This document shows, in pieces, positions 7,480 through 14,282 of a DNA stretch of 15,790 nt. The position numbers and the translations under genes are program-made. Position 1 is the first letter of the stretch. Every line of letters starts with the position of its first letter. The stretch lies in the NCBI GenBank assembly GCA_013153955.1, contig JAADDM010000044.1:1-15790 (forward strand), written 5' to 3'. This DNA is from Gammaproteobacteria bacterium. GTDB lineage: Bacteria; Pseudomonadota; Gammaproteobacteria; Thiomicrospirales; Thiomicrospiraceae. The notes under the pieces were generated by a model. That model was not told the origin of the DNA and made no database searches. It saw only the letters and a list, made by a program, of their open reading frames with translations.

Positions 7480-7587
7480 TTTCTATACCTCTATTAGACG
7501 CTTCAGGTTTATTTAATGTCCTAAACACATCTTTTTATATTAAGCTCAGCTCTTGTTTAAGAACCCAGCCCCAAATTAGTAAAGTCC

Positions 7588-7615
7588 ATTTTAAGCATTC
7601 TGGAACAGAATACAA
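7588..7615 (-). promoter_or_regulatory. Probable cbbM promoter
   Basis: TTGTAT (7615-7610) and TAAAAT (7593-7588) are spaced by 16 bp. The start of transcription would be near 7581, leaving a leader of about 100 nt before the cbbM ATG. The candidate CbbR sites lie directly upstream, at roughly -54 to -96, the usual place for a LysR-type activator. Confidence 0.5.
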
Positions 7616-7633
7616 ATTAAACTTTTATATTAA

Positions 7634-7676
7634 ACCTATAGATGATTATCTATCGTATAAGATACTACCTATAGAT
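7634..7676. promoter_or_regulatory. Candidate CbbR operator upstream of cbbM
   Basis: ACCTATAGAT occurs twice as a direct repeat (7634-7643 and 7667-7676), 33 bp apart, about three helical turns. The first copy is part of an inverted repeat ATAGAT-GATT-ATCTAT (7638-7653), and TATC-N6-GATA (7651-7664) lies between. The layout suits a LysR-type tetramer bound upstream of the cbbM promoter. It reaches to the very end of cbbR. Binding by CbbR is inferred. Confidence 0.5.
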
Positions 7677-7679
7677 AAT

Positions 7680-8618
7680 TTATTTTAGCTTCGTCACCGC
7701 TAGGGTACTGGCCTCTGCCTTTAACAACTCCACCAAACGCTCTGCGGCAATCGACTGCACCTTTCCCTTTGGATAAACTAAGTACCAATACCGATTAATG
7801 GGAAACCCCTTTACATCTAGCACAGTTAACCGCTTATCATTAATCTCCTCCATCAACGTTGGGAGAGAGGCCACACTGATGCCCAAATCTTGCAACAGAC
7901 CTAAGCGAATAGACTCATTCCCGCCGAGTACCATTTTGATATTTGGTACAAACCCATAATCCTCAAAGACTTTTTCGATATGGGACCGAATACCCGAGCC
8001 TTTCTCTCGCATCAAAAAGGGCTCATGCTTTAAATCCTCTAAACTCAACCCTGACTTTGAAGCAAAGCTGTGCTGACTATTCGCAACAAAGGAGAGCGGA
8101 TTAACAGCCAGACGAACAGACTCCACATTTAGCCCCTCTGGTGGCTGACCGAGAATATAAAAATCGTCTTGATTACTCTGCAATCGCTCAAGTAGGCGCT
8201 CACGGTTACCGACCTGCATGGACACCGATACATTCGGATACAACTCACTAAAATCATGAATAACTTTCGGTACAAAGTATTGTGCAGTGGAGATAACCGA
8301 TAGCTTAATATGCCCTCCGGAAAAACCTTTCAGTCGATCAATACTCTCTTCGGTATTCACCAAAATATCCAACACTTGTTTGACGGACTTTTGCAGCTCT
8401 TCGCCTGCTGGGGTGAGGTACACCTGTCGACCTATCTGCTCAAATAAAGCAACTTCCAAAACTTCTGCTAATTTCTTTACTTGAATAGACACGGTCGGTT
8501 GCGTTAGATATAACTCTTCTGCAGCCTTGGTAAAACTGTTATGACGTGCAATCGCATCAAACACCTGTAACTGCCTAAGGGTTGCATGCCTTGCTAACTG
8601 ACTGACTCTATCGCCCAT
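7680..8618 (-). CDS. cbbR: LysR-type RubisCO operon regulator CbbR
   Basis: Transcriptional regulator of the LysR family, 312 residues, expected to activate cbb genes in response to metabolites such as RuBP or NADPH. An N-terminal winged helix-turn-helix covers about residues 8-67 (LRQLQVFDAIARHNSF, then TQPTVSIQVKKL), followed by a two-lobed effector domain with FVPKVIHDF and MREKGSGIR. The ATG at 8618 is preferred: AGGAG lies five bases before it, whereas the in-frame GTG at 8622-8624 overlaps that site. Unlike most cbbR genes, which are divergent from their target, it is codirectional with cbbM and separated by 200 bp, with probable binding sites in the gap. The upstream fba terminator makes it independent of the glycolytic genes. 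The name rests on the LysR family plus the position next to cbbM. Confidence 0.88.
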   Translation of the reverse strand: MGDRVSQLARHATLRQLQVFDAIARHNSFTKAAEELYLTQPTVSIQVKKLAEVLEVALFEQIGRQVYLTPAGEELQKSVKQVLDILVNTEESIDRLKGFSGGHIKLSVISTAQYFVPKVIHDFSELYPNVSVSMQVGNRERLLERLQSNQDDFYILGQPPEGLNVESVRLAVNPLSFVANSQHSFASKSGLSLEDLKHEPFLMREKGSGIRSHIEKVFEDYGFVPNIKMVLGGNESIRLGLLQDLGISVASLPTLMEEINDKRLTVLDVKGFPINRYWYLVYPKGKVQSIAAERLVELLKAEASTLAVTKLK

Positions 8619-8644
8619 TTTCACTCCTACTAACTTGTGACTTA

Positions 8645-8659
8645 TGATCTGATCTGATC
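8645..8659. repeat. Three tandem TGATC pentamers before cbbR
   Basis: TGATC is repeated three times head to tail in the 59-bp space between the fba terminator and the cbbR start. Each copy contains a GATC site. It may be part of the cbbR promoter or an autoregulatory site, or chance. No clear -35/-10 pair was found. Confidence 0.35.
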
Positions 8660-8677
8660 AAGCTTTATTCTAGCAAT

Positions 8678-8707
8678 AAAAAAACCCGAGACAAGCTCGG
8701 GTTTTTT
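8678..8707. terminator. Bidirectional intrinsic terminator after fba
   Basis: CCCGAG-ACAAG-CTCGGG stem-loop (8685-8701) has seven A on the left and six T on the right. On the minus strand it ends fba transcription and isolates cbbR. It lies 188 bp from the fba stop codon, but only about 24 bp once the inserted element is subtracted. Confidence 0.9.
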
Positions 8708-8725
8708 ATCGTCAATCAAACTAAC

Positions 8726-8894
8726 TGTATGAGACCTTTACAGGAGTGAGGCACGAGATAAGAATGAGATAAAATATCCCTAATAGAGGCGAAAAACGTA
8801 GGTAATAGCGGGCTATTGACAAGTTTTTCAACGAATAGTAGGGAGATTTTAGCCATTAAAATCCGTGGATTCACTCCTGCACAGGTCTCTGTAT
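8726..8894. mobile_element. MITE-like palindromic element with 5-bp target duplication
   Basis: A 159-bp element (8731-8889) is bounded by terminal inverted repeats starting GAGACCT; 17 of the first 19 positions match between the ends. The duplication TGTAT flanks it exactly (8726-8730 and 8890-8894). The arms keep matching inward in almost perfect register (for example 8791-8797 with 8823-8829) down to AATAGC-GG-GCTATT at 8804-8817, so the whole element is one imperfect palindrome. It holds no reading frame. It sits one base after the fba stop codon. The size, ends and duplication are those of a non-autonomous transposable element; the parent transposase family is not identified. Confidence 0.8.
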
Positions 8895-8895
8895 A

Positions 8896-9960
8896 TTATT
8901 TTACAGTTTGGTTTAATGAACCTGATGCATAACGTGCCTGCATCTCTTCAAGTCCTACAGACTTGATCTTTGAACCGTGACCAGCACACCCAAACGCTTC
9001 GAAACGTGCCTTACAAATTTCCATCATTGCATTTTCAGCAGCGTTGTAGAATTTGCGAGGATCGAAGTTAGCCGTGTTTTCTGAAAGGTGCTTACGAATT
9101 GCACCAGTAGATGCCATACGTAAATCTGTATCGATGTTTACTTTACGAACACCATACTTGATTCCTTCAACGATTGCTTCAACTGGAACACCATAAGTCT
9201 GGCCCATGTCTCCACCGTAGTTGTTGATGGTATCTAACCATTCCTGAGGAACAGAAGAAGAACCGTGCATAACGATGTGTGTATCAGGAATGCGCTCGTG
9301 GATTTTCTTAATTTGATCGATCTTAAGAACATCGTCACTTGGCTTAGAAGTAAACTTGTAAGCACCGTGAGAGGTACCAACAGCAACTGCTAAACAATCT
9401 ACGTTAGTATCTTTAACGAACTGAGCTGCTTCTTCAGGATCTGTTAATAGGCTATCCATATCAAGCTTCTCATCAGAACCGTGACCATCTTCTTCACCCA
9501 TCATTCCAGTTTCAAGAGAACCTAGGCACCCAAGCTCACCTTCAACAGAAACACCACCAGCGTGTGCAATCTTAACGACTTCAGCAGTGATTCCAGCGTT
9601 ATACTCGTAAGATGCTGGCGTCTTCATATCAGCTTCTAGTGAACCATCCATCATAACTGATGTGAAACCAGACTGGATCGCACGTAAACATACGCCTACA
9701 TCAGAACCGTGATCCTGGTGCATTACTACTGGAACGTTAGGATACATTTCACATGCAGCCTGAATCATGTGACGAAGCATTGGCTCACCAGCATACTTAC
9801 GTGCACCAGCAGAACCCTGAAGGATTACTGGAGAATCTACAGCGTCAGCAGCGCGCATGATCGCACGAACCTGTTCCATGTTGTTTACGTTAAACGCAGG
9901 CATACCAAAATCATTTTCAGCTGCGTAGTCCATTAATTCACGAAGTGTAATCATCGCCAT
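8896..9960 (-). CDS. fba: Class II fructose-1,6-bisphosphate aldolase
   Basis: Zinc-dependent aldolase joining dihydroxyacetone phosphate with glyceraldehyde 3-phosphate, or with erythrose 4-phosphate in the Calvin cycle. The product has 354 residues, the length of the proteobacterial CbbA/Fba group. Visible sites are HQDHG with D83 (catalytic acid) and zinc ligand H84, GTSHGAYKF with H198, HGSSS with H232, and NIDTDL (275-280) for phosphate binding. The first ATG is chosen because AAAGGAGT precedes it at good spacing; a second ATG two codons on is too far. It has its own probable promoter (10001-10029) downstream of pyk. A MITE-like element begins one base after the stop codon, moving the original terminator away. 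It would serve both carbon fixation and glycolysis/gluconeogenesis. Confidence 0.97.
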   Translation of the reverse strand: MAMITLRELMDYAAENDFGMPAFNVNNMEQVRAIMRAADAVDSPVILQGSAGARKYAGEPMLRHMIQAACEMYPNVPVVMHQDHGSDVGVCLRAIQSGFTSVMMDGSLEADMKTPASYEYNAGITAEVVKIAHAGGVSVEGELGCLGSLETGMMGEEDGHGSDEKLDMDSLLTDPEEAAQFVKDTNVDCLAVAVGTSHGAYKFTSKPSDDVLKIDQIKKIHERIPDTHIVMHGSSSVPQEWLDTINNYGGDMGQTYGVPVEAIVEGIKYGVRKVNIDTDLRMASTGAIRKHLSENTANFDPRKFYNAAENAMMEICKARFEAFGCAGHGSKIKSVGLEEMQARYASGSLNQTVK

Positions 9961-10000
9961 GTGCGAGACTCCTTTAATTGGTTTTCAAAAAATTTTAACT

Positions 10001-10029
10001 ATTCTAACAAGCTTTTAAAAGCCCGCCAA
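10001..10029 (-). promoter_or_regulatory. Probable fba promoter with palindromic spacer
   Basis: TTGGCG (10029-10024) and TAGAAT (10006-10001) are separated by 17 bp, a good sigma-70 match. The spacer contains the perfect palindrome GCTTTTAAAAGC (10011-10022), which could be an operator covering the promoter. Transcription would begin near 9994, about 34 bp before the fba start codon. Confidence 0.5.
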
Positions 10030-10078
10030 ATAATATTGATTACTCTGCCTCCCGAAAGAGACATGAGTGAATATGTTG

Positions 10079-11524
10079 CTAGGAAACCTTAACGATTTCC
10101 ATGCTATTTGTGCCGCCCATATCACCACGAGATTCACCACGTGTTAACAGAACCAAGTCACCCACTTTTGCAATACCGAAAGATTTGATTCTTTCCATAA
10201 TAAGTGCCTTAACTTCTGCGTCATCTAGCTTAGAGTACTCAAGCGTTGATGGATAAACACCACGATATAGAGTTACTTTGCGACGCGTTTCTAGATGAGG
10301 TGTCATCGCAATAATTGGCATGCCAGAGCTGATACGTGACATAAGTAACGGCGTGTTACCCGACTCTGTTAAAGAGGCGATACACTTAACATCAAAGTGG
10401 TTAGCCGCATACATCGCTGACATTGCGATGGTCTCATCTACCGCAGTGAAAGAGTCATCCATACGGTGTGTTGACTCACGAGAAGTACGTGACTTCTCTG
10501 CTTCGTGACAGATGCCACCCATTGTCTCAATCACCAAGCTTGGAGAGTGGCCCGTTGCCGTCTCACCTGAAAGCATTACCGCATCCGTACCATCCATGAC
10601 GGCGTTCGCCACATCAAAGACTTCTGCACGCGTCGGAATGGCATTTTCGATCATGGTTTCCATCATCTGCGTCGCTGTAATCGTCACTCGGTTTAATTCA
10701 CGTGAACGCTTAATCATCTTCTTCTGAAGCGCAGGGAGCTGTGCATCACCTACTTCAACACCAAGGTCTCCACGTGCAATCATAATCACGTCAGAAGCAA
10801 GGATAATGGCATCAAGTGTTGCATCATCTGCAACCGCTTCTGCACGCTCAACTTTAGAGACGATACTACAATTTGTTAAGCCAGCTTTGTGTGCAAGCGT
10901 ACGGCAATACTCAACATCTTCAGCAGAACGTGGAAAGGACAATGCCAAGTAATCTGCCTGCATTTCTGCGGCTGACAAAATATCTTCTTTATCTTTGTCC
11001 GTCAATGCAGCGGCTGATAACCCCCCCCCTTGCAGGTTAATGCCCTTATTGTTAGACAGTACACCGCCCACAATAACGGTACAGTTAACACGCTCACCGA
11101 CCACATCAATCACTTCAAAGACCAGACGACCATCATCTAATAGTAGGCGGTTACCCGGCTTAACATCATATGGAAGACTCTTATAAGTCAGACCCACTTC
11201 ATGCTGATTACCTTTTAGGATATCAACGTCGTTATCTAAAGAGAACTTGTCCCCAGACTTAAGTGTAATCTTATCGTTTTCAAAACGTGCGATACGGATT
11301 TTTGGCCCTTGCAAATCAACTAAAACACCCACTTCACGGTCAAGTTTCTTAGCGATTGCACGTACATCGTCAACACGCTTCTTATGCTCAGCAGGATTAC
11401 CGTGAGACATATTGATACGAACCACATCAAGACCAACCTTGATCATTTTTTCTAATTCGCCTTCACGATCCGTAGCAGGACCTAGTGTTGCAACAATCTT
11501 TGTTCTTCTTAAATTTGATGACAT
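10079..11524 (-). CDS. pyk: Pyruvate kinase (PykA type)
   Basis: Converts phosphoenolpyruvate and ADP to pyruvate and ATP, giving an exit from fixed C3 carbon to pyruvate and acetyl-CoA. The 481-residue product matches the length of E. coli PykA and shares its features: RTKIVATLGPAT and RINMSHG at the N-terminus, VDLQGPKIR, a B domain (about 75-170) ending in NNKGINLQGGGLSA, MIARGDLGVE for metal binding, and the substrate signature TATQMMETM followed by TRAEVFDVANAV. The ATG has AAAAGG upstream at long spacing (11 nt). A run of nine G (11021-11029) encodes the in-frame GGG and is a possible slippage site. It lies between pgk and fba; a terminator-like hairpin after pgk suggests at least partly separate transcription. 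Confidence 0.96.
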   Translation of the reverse strand: MSSNLRRTKIVATLGPATDREGELEKMIKVGLDVVRINMSHGNPAEHKKRVDDVRAIAKKLDREVGVLVDLQGPKIRIARFENDKITLKSGDKFSLDNDVDILKGNQHEVGLTYKSLPYDVKPGNRLLLDDGRLVFEVIDVVGERVNCTVIVGGVLSNNKGINLQGGGLSAAALTDKDKEDILSAAEMQADYLALSFPRSAEDVEYCRTLAHKAGLTNCSIVSKVERAEAVADDATLDAIILASDVIMIARGDLGVEVGDAQLPALQKKMIKRSRELNRVTITATQMMETMIENAIPTRAEVFDVANAVMDGTDAVMLSGETATGHSPSLVIETMGGICHEAEKSRTSRESTHRMDDSFTAVDETIAMSAMYAANHFDVKCIASLTESGNTPLLMSRISSGMPIIAMTPHLETRRKVTLYRGVYPSTLEYSKLDDAEVKALIMERIKSFGIAKVGDLVLLTRGESRGDMGGTNSMEIVKVS

Positions 11525-11598
11525 AAATATAAATACCTTTTAATTCTGGAGTGAACCAATTCTAAAAAGATGTCTCGCAAAATAAACGTCTAACACAG

Positions 11599-11612
11599 CA
11601 GCCGCTTGGCTG
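11599..11612 (-). other. Small hairpin in the pyk leader
   Basis: CAGCC-AAGC-GGCTG forms a 5-bp GC-rich stem on the mRNA strand about 75 bp upstream of the pyk start. It has no U-run after it, so it is more likely a leader structure than a terminator. A possible TAGAAT -10 lies downstream of it, with a weak TTTATT -35. Confidence 0.25.
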
Positions 11613-11670
11613 TTTGTCTAGTTTTGTTTACTTACCGAGTCACCCTCAATGCACTTTAAAATTGGGTTTT

Positions 11671-11710
11671 AATAATAAAATAACTAGGCCGGGTAAGCCC
11701 CTAACCTAGT
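11671..11710 (-). terminator. Weak terminator-like hairpin after pgk
   Basis: ACTAGG (11705-11710 on the minus strand) pairs with CCTAGT (11683-11688), with an inner GGG/CCC stem (11691-11700), followed by U-rich TATTTTATTATT. It lies 18 bp after the pgk stop codon. The stem is interrupted and the U-run broken, so termination is probably incomplete. Confidence 0.5.
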
Positions 11711-11728
11711 CAAGATGTAACGAATGAA

Positions 11729-12913
11729 TTACTTGGCAGCTGCCGCTGCTTCAAGCATAGTGACCGCAGGTAGTTCCTTACCTTCTAGAAACTCAAGGAA
11801 TGCACCACCACCTGTTGAGATGTAAGATACCTTATCAGCAATATCATACTTATCAATCGCAGCTAATGTATCTCCCCCACCGGCGATAGAGAACGCTGAA
11901 GACTCAGCGATTGCCATTGCAACGGCTTTAGTACCTTCACCAAACTGGTCAAATTCAAATACGCCAACAGGGCCATTCCAAACAACGGTTCCTGCATTTT
12001 TGATGATTTCAGCTAACTCAGCAGCCGAATCAGGACCAATATCAAAAATCATATCGTCGTCTTGAACTTCTGAAGCTGCCATCGTAGTTGCAACAGCATC
12101 TTCTGCAAACATTTTGCCACACACAACGTCTGTTGCTAAAGGAATGGCTGCATCACGCTCGTTCATAATGGTGTTTAGCTTGTTACAGGTCGGCACTAAG
12201 TCCGCTTCTGCAAGTGACTTACCAACGTTATGGCCTGCTGCAAGAATGAATGTATTTGCAATCCCCCCTCCCACAACTAATTGATCTACTTTCGTTGAAA
12301 GTGACTCAAGCACTGTTAGCTTAGTTGAAACTTTTGACCCGCCCACAATGGCAACCATTGGACGTGCTGGGTTATTCAATGCTTTACCAAGTGCTTCTAA
12401 CTCACCTGCTAAAAGTGGACCAGCACACGCCGTATCTGCAAAAGCACCCGCTCCGTGTGTAGACGCCTGCGCACGGTGAGCCGTACCAAATGCATCCATA
12501 ACATAAACGTCACATAATGCCGCATACTGCTTAGAAAGTGCTTCCGTGTTCTTCTTTTCACCCACGTTAAAACGAACGTTCTCTAAAAGAACCACTTCAC
12601 CATCGGCTACTTCAAATCCACCAGAAAGGTAATCTTTAACAAGACGCACTTCTTTACCTAACTTTTCAGATAGGTTAGCTGCAACAGGGGCTAAAGAGAA
12701 CTCTTCAGCAAACTCACCTTCAGTAGGACGACCTAAGTGAGACATAAGCATTACTTTAGCGCCAGCATTTGCCGCCATTTCAATCGTTGCCATAGATGCA
12801 CGAATACGTGCATCAGAAGTCACTTTACCGTCTTTAACAGGTACGTTTAGGTCTTCACGAATTAATACGCGCTTACCAGCTAAATCTAAATCAGACATCT
12901 TAATAACAGACAT
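11729..12913 (-). CDS. pgk: Phosphoglycerate kinase
   Basis: Transfers phosphate from ATP to 3-phosphoglycerate in the Calvin cycle, and the reverse in glycolysis. The 394-residue monomeric enzyme has the family's motifs in order: LREDLNVP near the N-terminus, SHLGRP for 3-phosphoglycerate binding, ENVRF, GGSKVSTKL in the hinge region, NGPVGVFEF and GGGDTLAA for nucleotide binding. The ATG is preceded by GAGGA with six-base spacing. The Ala-rich C-terminus (LEAAAAAK) is usual. It follows gap after 243 bp rich in RNA hairpins, so a gap-pgk transcript is likely to be processed or attenuated. It is followed by a weak terminator and pyk. Assignment is certain. Confidence 0.98.
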   Translation of the reverse strand: MSVIKMSDLDLAGKRVLIREDLNVPVKDGKVTSDARIRASMATIEMAANAGAKVMLMSHLGRPTEGEFAEEFSLAPVAANLSEKLGKEVRLVKDYLSGGFEVADGEVVLLENVRFNVGEKKNTEALSKQYAALCDVYVMDAFGTAHRAQASTHGAGAFADTACAGPLLAGELEALGKALNNPARPMVAIVGGSKVSTKLTVLESLSTKVDQLVVGGGIANTFILAAGHNVGKSLAEADLVPTCNKLNTIMNERDAAIPLATDVVCGKMFAEDAVATTMAASEVQDDDMIFDIGPDSAAELAEIIKNAGTVVWNGPVGVFEFDQFGEGTKAVAMAIAESSAFSIAGGGDTLAAIDKYDIADKVSYISTGGGAFLEFLEGKELPAVTMLEAAAAAK

Positions 12914-12980
12914 GTGGAATCCTCAGTTGTGAGTTGCAAAGCAACCAATATAAATGGGTATAAAAAAATTAAGTTTTCAA

Positions 12981-13008
12981 CCTAACTTTCAACATAAGGA
13001 AAGCTAGG
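12981..13008 (-). other. mRNA hairpin upstream of pgk (proximal)
   Basis: CCTAGCTTTC pairs with GAAAGTTAGG over 10 bp with an 8-nt loop. The single non-Watson-Crick pair is G-U on the mRNA strand but A-C on the other, so the structure favours the pgk transcript. A T7 tract follows 12 nt further on (12968-12962), too far for a standard terminator. Confidence 0.5.
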
Positions 13009-13035
13009 CAGAAAACACAATCAAAGTGTTCTCTG
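13009..13035 (-). other. mRNA hairpin upstream of pgk (distal)
   Basis: CAGAGAACAC pairs with GTGTTTTCTG over 10 bp with a 7-nt loop. Again the only irregular pair is G-U on the mRNA strand. It directly abuts the next hairpin, so the two could stack as a processing or stability element in the gap-pgk transcript. Confidence 0.5.
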
Positions 13036-13046
13036 TAAAAATCAGA

Positions 13047-13152
13047 TTTCTGAGCTGGGTAGTGGCTTCAGAACGAGGCGGAAAGAGGGCGCGTACAAAA
13101 AGTACGCAACCGAAAGACAACGAAGCTCTGAGGCTGCTAACCTGCTCAGAAA
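13047..13152. repeat. 106-bp imperfect palindrome between gap and pgk
   Basis: Outer arms of 26 nt (13047-13072 and 13127-13152, beginning TTTCTGAGC) pair at 21 Watson-Crick positions plus three G-U pairs. A purine-rich internal loop is capped by GCGTAC-AAAAA-GTACGC at the centre. The three G-U pairs exist only on the + strand, that is, antisense to the operon. It ends 4 bp before the gap stop codon. It resembles a dispersed intergenic repeat or a MITE remnant; no clear target duplication is visible. It could also act as a transcript-end barrier for gap. Confidence 0.6.
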
Positions 13153-13156
13153 GTGA

Positions 13157-14155
13157 TTATTTACCTACGTGCTCGATTACACGCATCATGTTACAAGTAT
13201 AGCCATACTCGTTATCGTACCAAGCAACAATCTTAACGAAAGTTGAATCTAAAGCGATACCTGCTTTAGCATCAAAGATAGATGGGTGAGAATCACCACG
13301 GAAATCAGTCGAGACGTTTGCTTCTTCTGTATAACCAAGAACACCCGCCATCTCGCCTTCAGAAGCGGTCTTCATTGCTGCACAAATTTCGTCATAAGAC
13401 GCTTCTTTGTCTAGCTCAACAACCAAATCTACAACCGATACATCAGAAGTAGGTACACGGAAAGCCATACCAGTCAACTTACCGTTAAGCTCAGGTAATA
13501 CTTTACCTACTGCCTTAGCAGCACCTGTTGATGAAGGGATGATATTCTCAAGAATACCACGCCCACCACGCCAATCTTTCATAGATGGACCATCAACTGT
13601 CTTTTGAGTTGCTGTTGCAGCATGAACCGTTGTCATAAGACCACGCTTGATACCGAAGCTATCGTTAAGTACTTTAGCAACTGGTGCAAGACCGTTAGTT
13701 GTACAAGATGCAGCAGAAACAATCGCTTCACCTTTATATTCGTTATGGTTAACACCATATACGAACATAGGCGTGTGATCTTTAGAAGGTGCTGATTGAA
13801 CGACTTTCTTAGCACCGGCTTCGATGTGTGCCTGGCAAGACTCTTCTGTCAAGAAGAAACCAGTACATTCGATAACCAAATCAGCGCCAACATCAGACCA
13901 TGCTAGGTCAGCAGGGTTACGCTCAGCTGTGATGCGGATTGTCTTACCGTTTACAACTAGGTTTCCGTCAACAACGTCAACTGTTCCGTCAAAACGACCG
14001 TGTACAGAATCGAACTTTAGCATGTACGCTAGGTACTCAGGATCAAGAAGATCGTTGATTGCAACCACTTCAATGTTTTTGAAATCTTTAGCCGCTGCGC
14101 GGAAAGCCATACGACCGATACGGCCAAAACCGTTAATACCAACTTTAATAGTCAT
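13157..14155 (-). CDS. gap: Glyceraldehyde-3-phosphate dehydrogenase
   Basis: Interconverts 1,3-bisphosphoglycerate and glyceraldehyde 3-phosphate in the cytoplasm. The 332-residue product has the Rossmann motif GINGFGRIGR (6-15), catalytic C151 in ASCTTNG and H178 in TTVHAATATQ. The segment AINDLLDPEYLAYMLKFDS resembles the E. coli GapA group, whose Asp after the second strand favours NAD; cofactor preference is inferred. The ATG has GGAG at seven-base spacing. It lies downstream of the tkt terminator, so it should have its own promoter in the 84 bp between. That space holds a perfect 16-bp palindrome (14179-14194), a candidate operator. It is followed by a structured intercistronic region and pgk. 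Confidence 0.98.
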   Translation of the reverse strand: MTIKVGINGFGRIGRMAFRAAAKDFKNIEVVAINDLLDPEYLAYMLKFDSVHGRFDGTVDVVDGNLVVNGKTIRITAERNPADLAWSDVGADLVIECTGFFLTEESCQAHIEAGAKKVVQSAPSKDHTPMFVYGVNHNEYKGEAIVSAASCTTNGLAPVAKVLNDSFGIKRGLMTTVHAATATQKTVDGPSMKDWRGGRGILENIIPSSTGAAKAVGKVLPELNGKLTGMAFRVPTSDVSVVDLVVELDKEASYDEICAAMKTASEGEMAGVLGYTEEANVSTDFRGDSHPSIFDAKAGIALDSTFVKIVAWYDNEYGYTCNMMRVIEHVGK

Positions 14156-14178
14156 TGAATTACTCCAAATATTTAATT

Positions 14179-14194
14179 CAACCAGGCCTGGTTG
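14179..14194. promoter_or_regulatory. Perfect 16-bp palindrome in the gap leader
   Basis: CAACCAGGCCTGGTTG is fully self-complementary and lies 24 bp upstream of the gap start codon. Its core AACCAG-N2-CTGGTT also occurs at 614-631. A dimeric repressor site overlapping the gap promoter is a plausible reading; no known regulator is recognised. Confidence 0.5.
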
Positions 14195-14239
14195 TTTATG
14201 AAAACACCCAAACCTGAATTTTAATAATAAATTTTATAC

Positions 14240-14274
14240 AAAAAAGCACCGAGCATTTTAAACCGCTCGATGCT
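14240..14274 (-). terminator. Intrinsic terminator after tkt
   Basis: AGCATCGAGC (14274-14265) pairs with GCTCGGTGCT (14254-14245) over 10 bp with one pair that is G-U on the mRNA strand, followed by six U. It lies just after the tkt stop codon and separates tkt from gap. Confidence 0.88.
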
Positions 14275-14282
14275 TAATTAAA

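Noticed and set aside
7329..7688. Open frame of 119 codons on the + strand across the cbbM 5' end and promoter
   Set aside because: It is antisense to the N-terminal part of cbbM and crosses the promoter/operator region; no ribosome-binding site and no recognisable protein features.
13045..13156. Target-site duplication around the gap-pgk palindrome
   Set aside because: Short matches such as GATT appear on both sides but do not abut the arm ends symmetrically, so insertion cannot be claimed as for the fba element.
13824..14201. 125-codon + strand frame opposite gap
   Set aside because: Complementary shadow of the highly biased gap gene; no start signal or motif.
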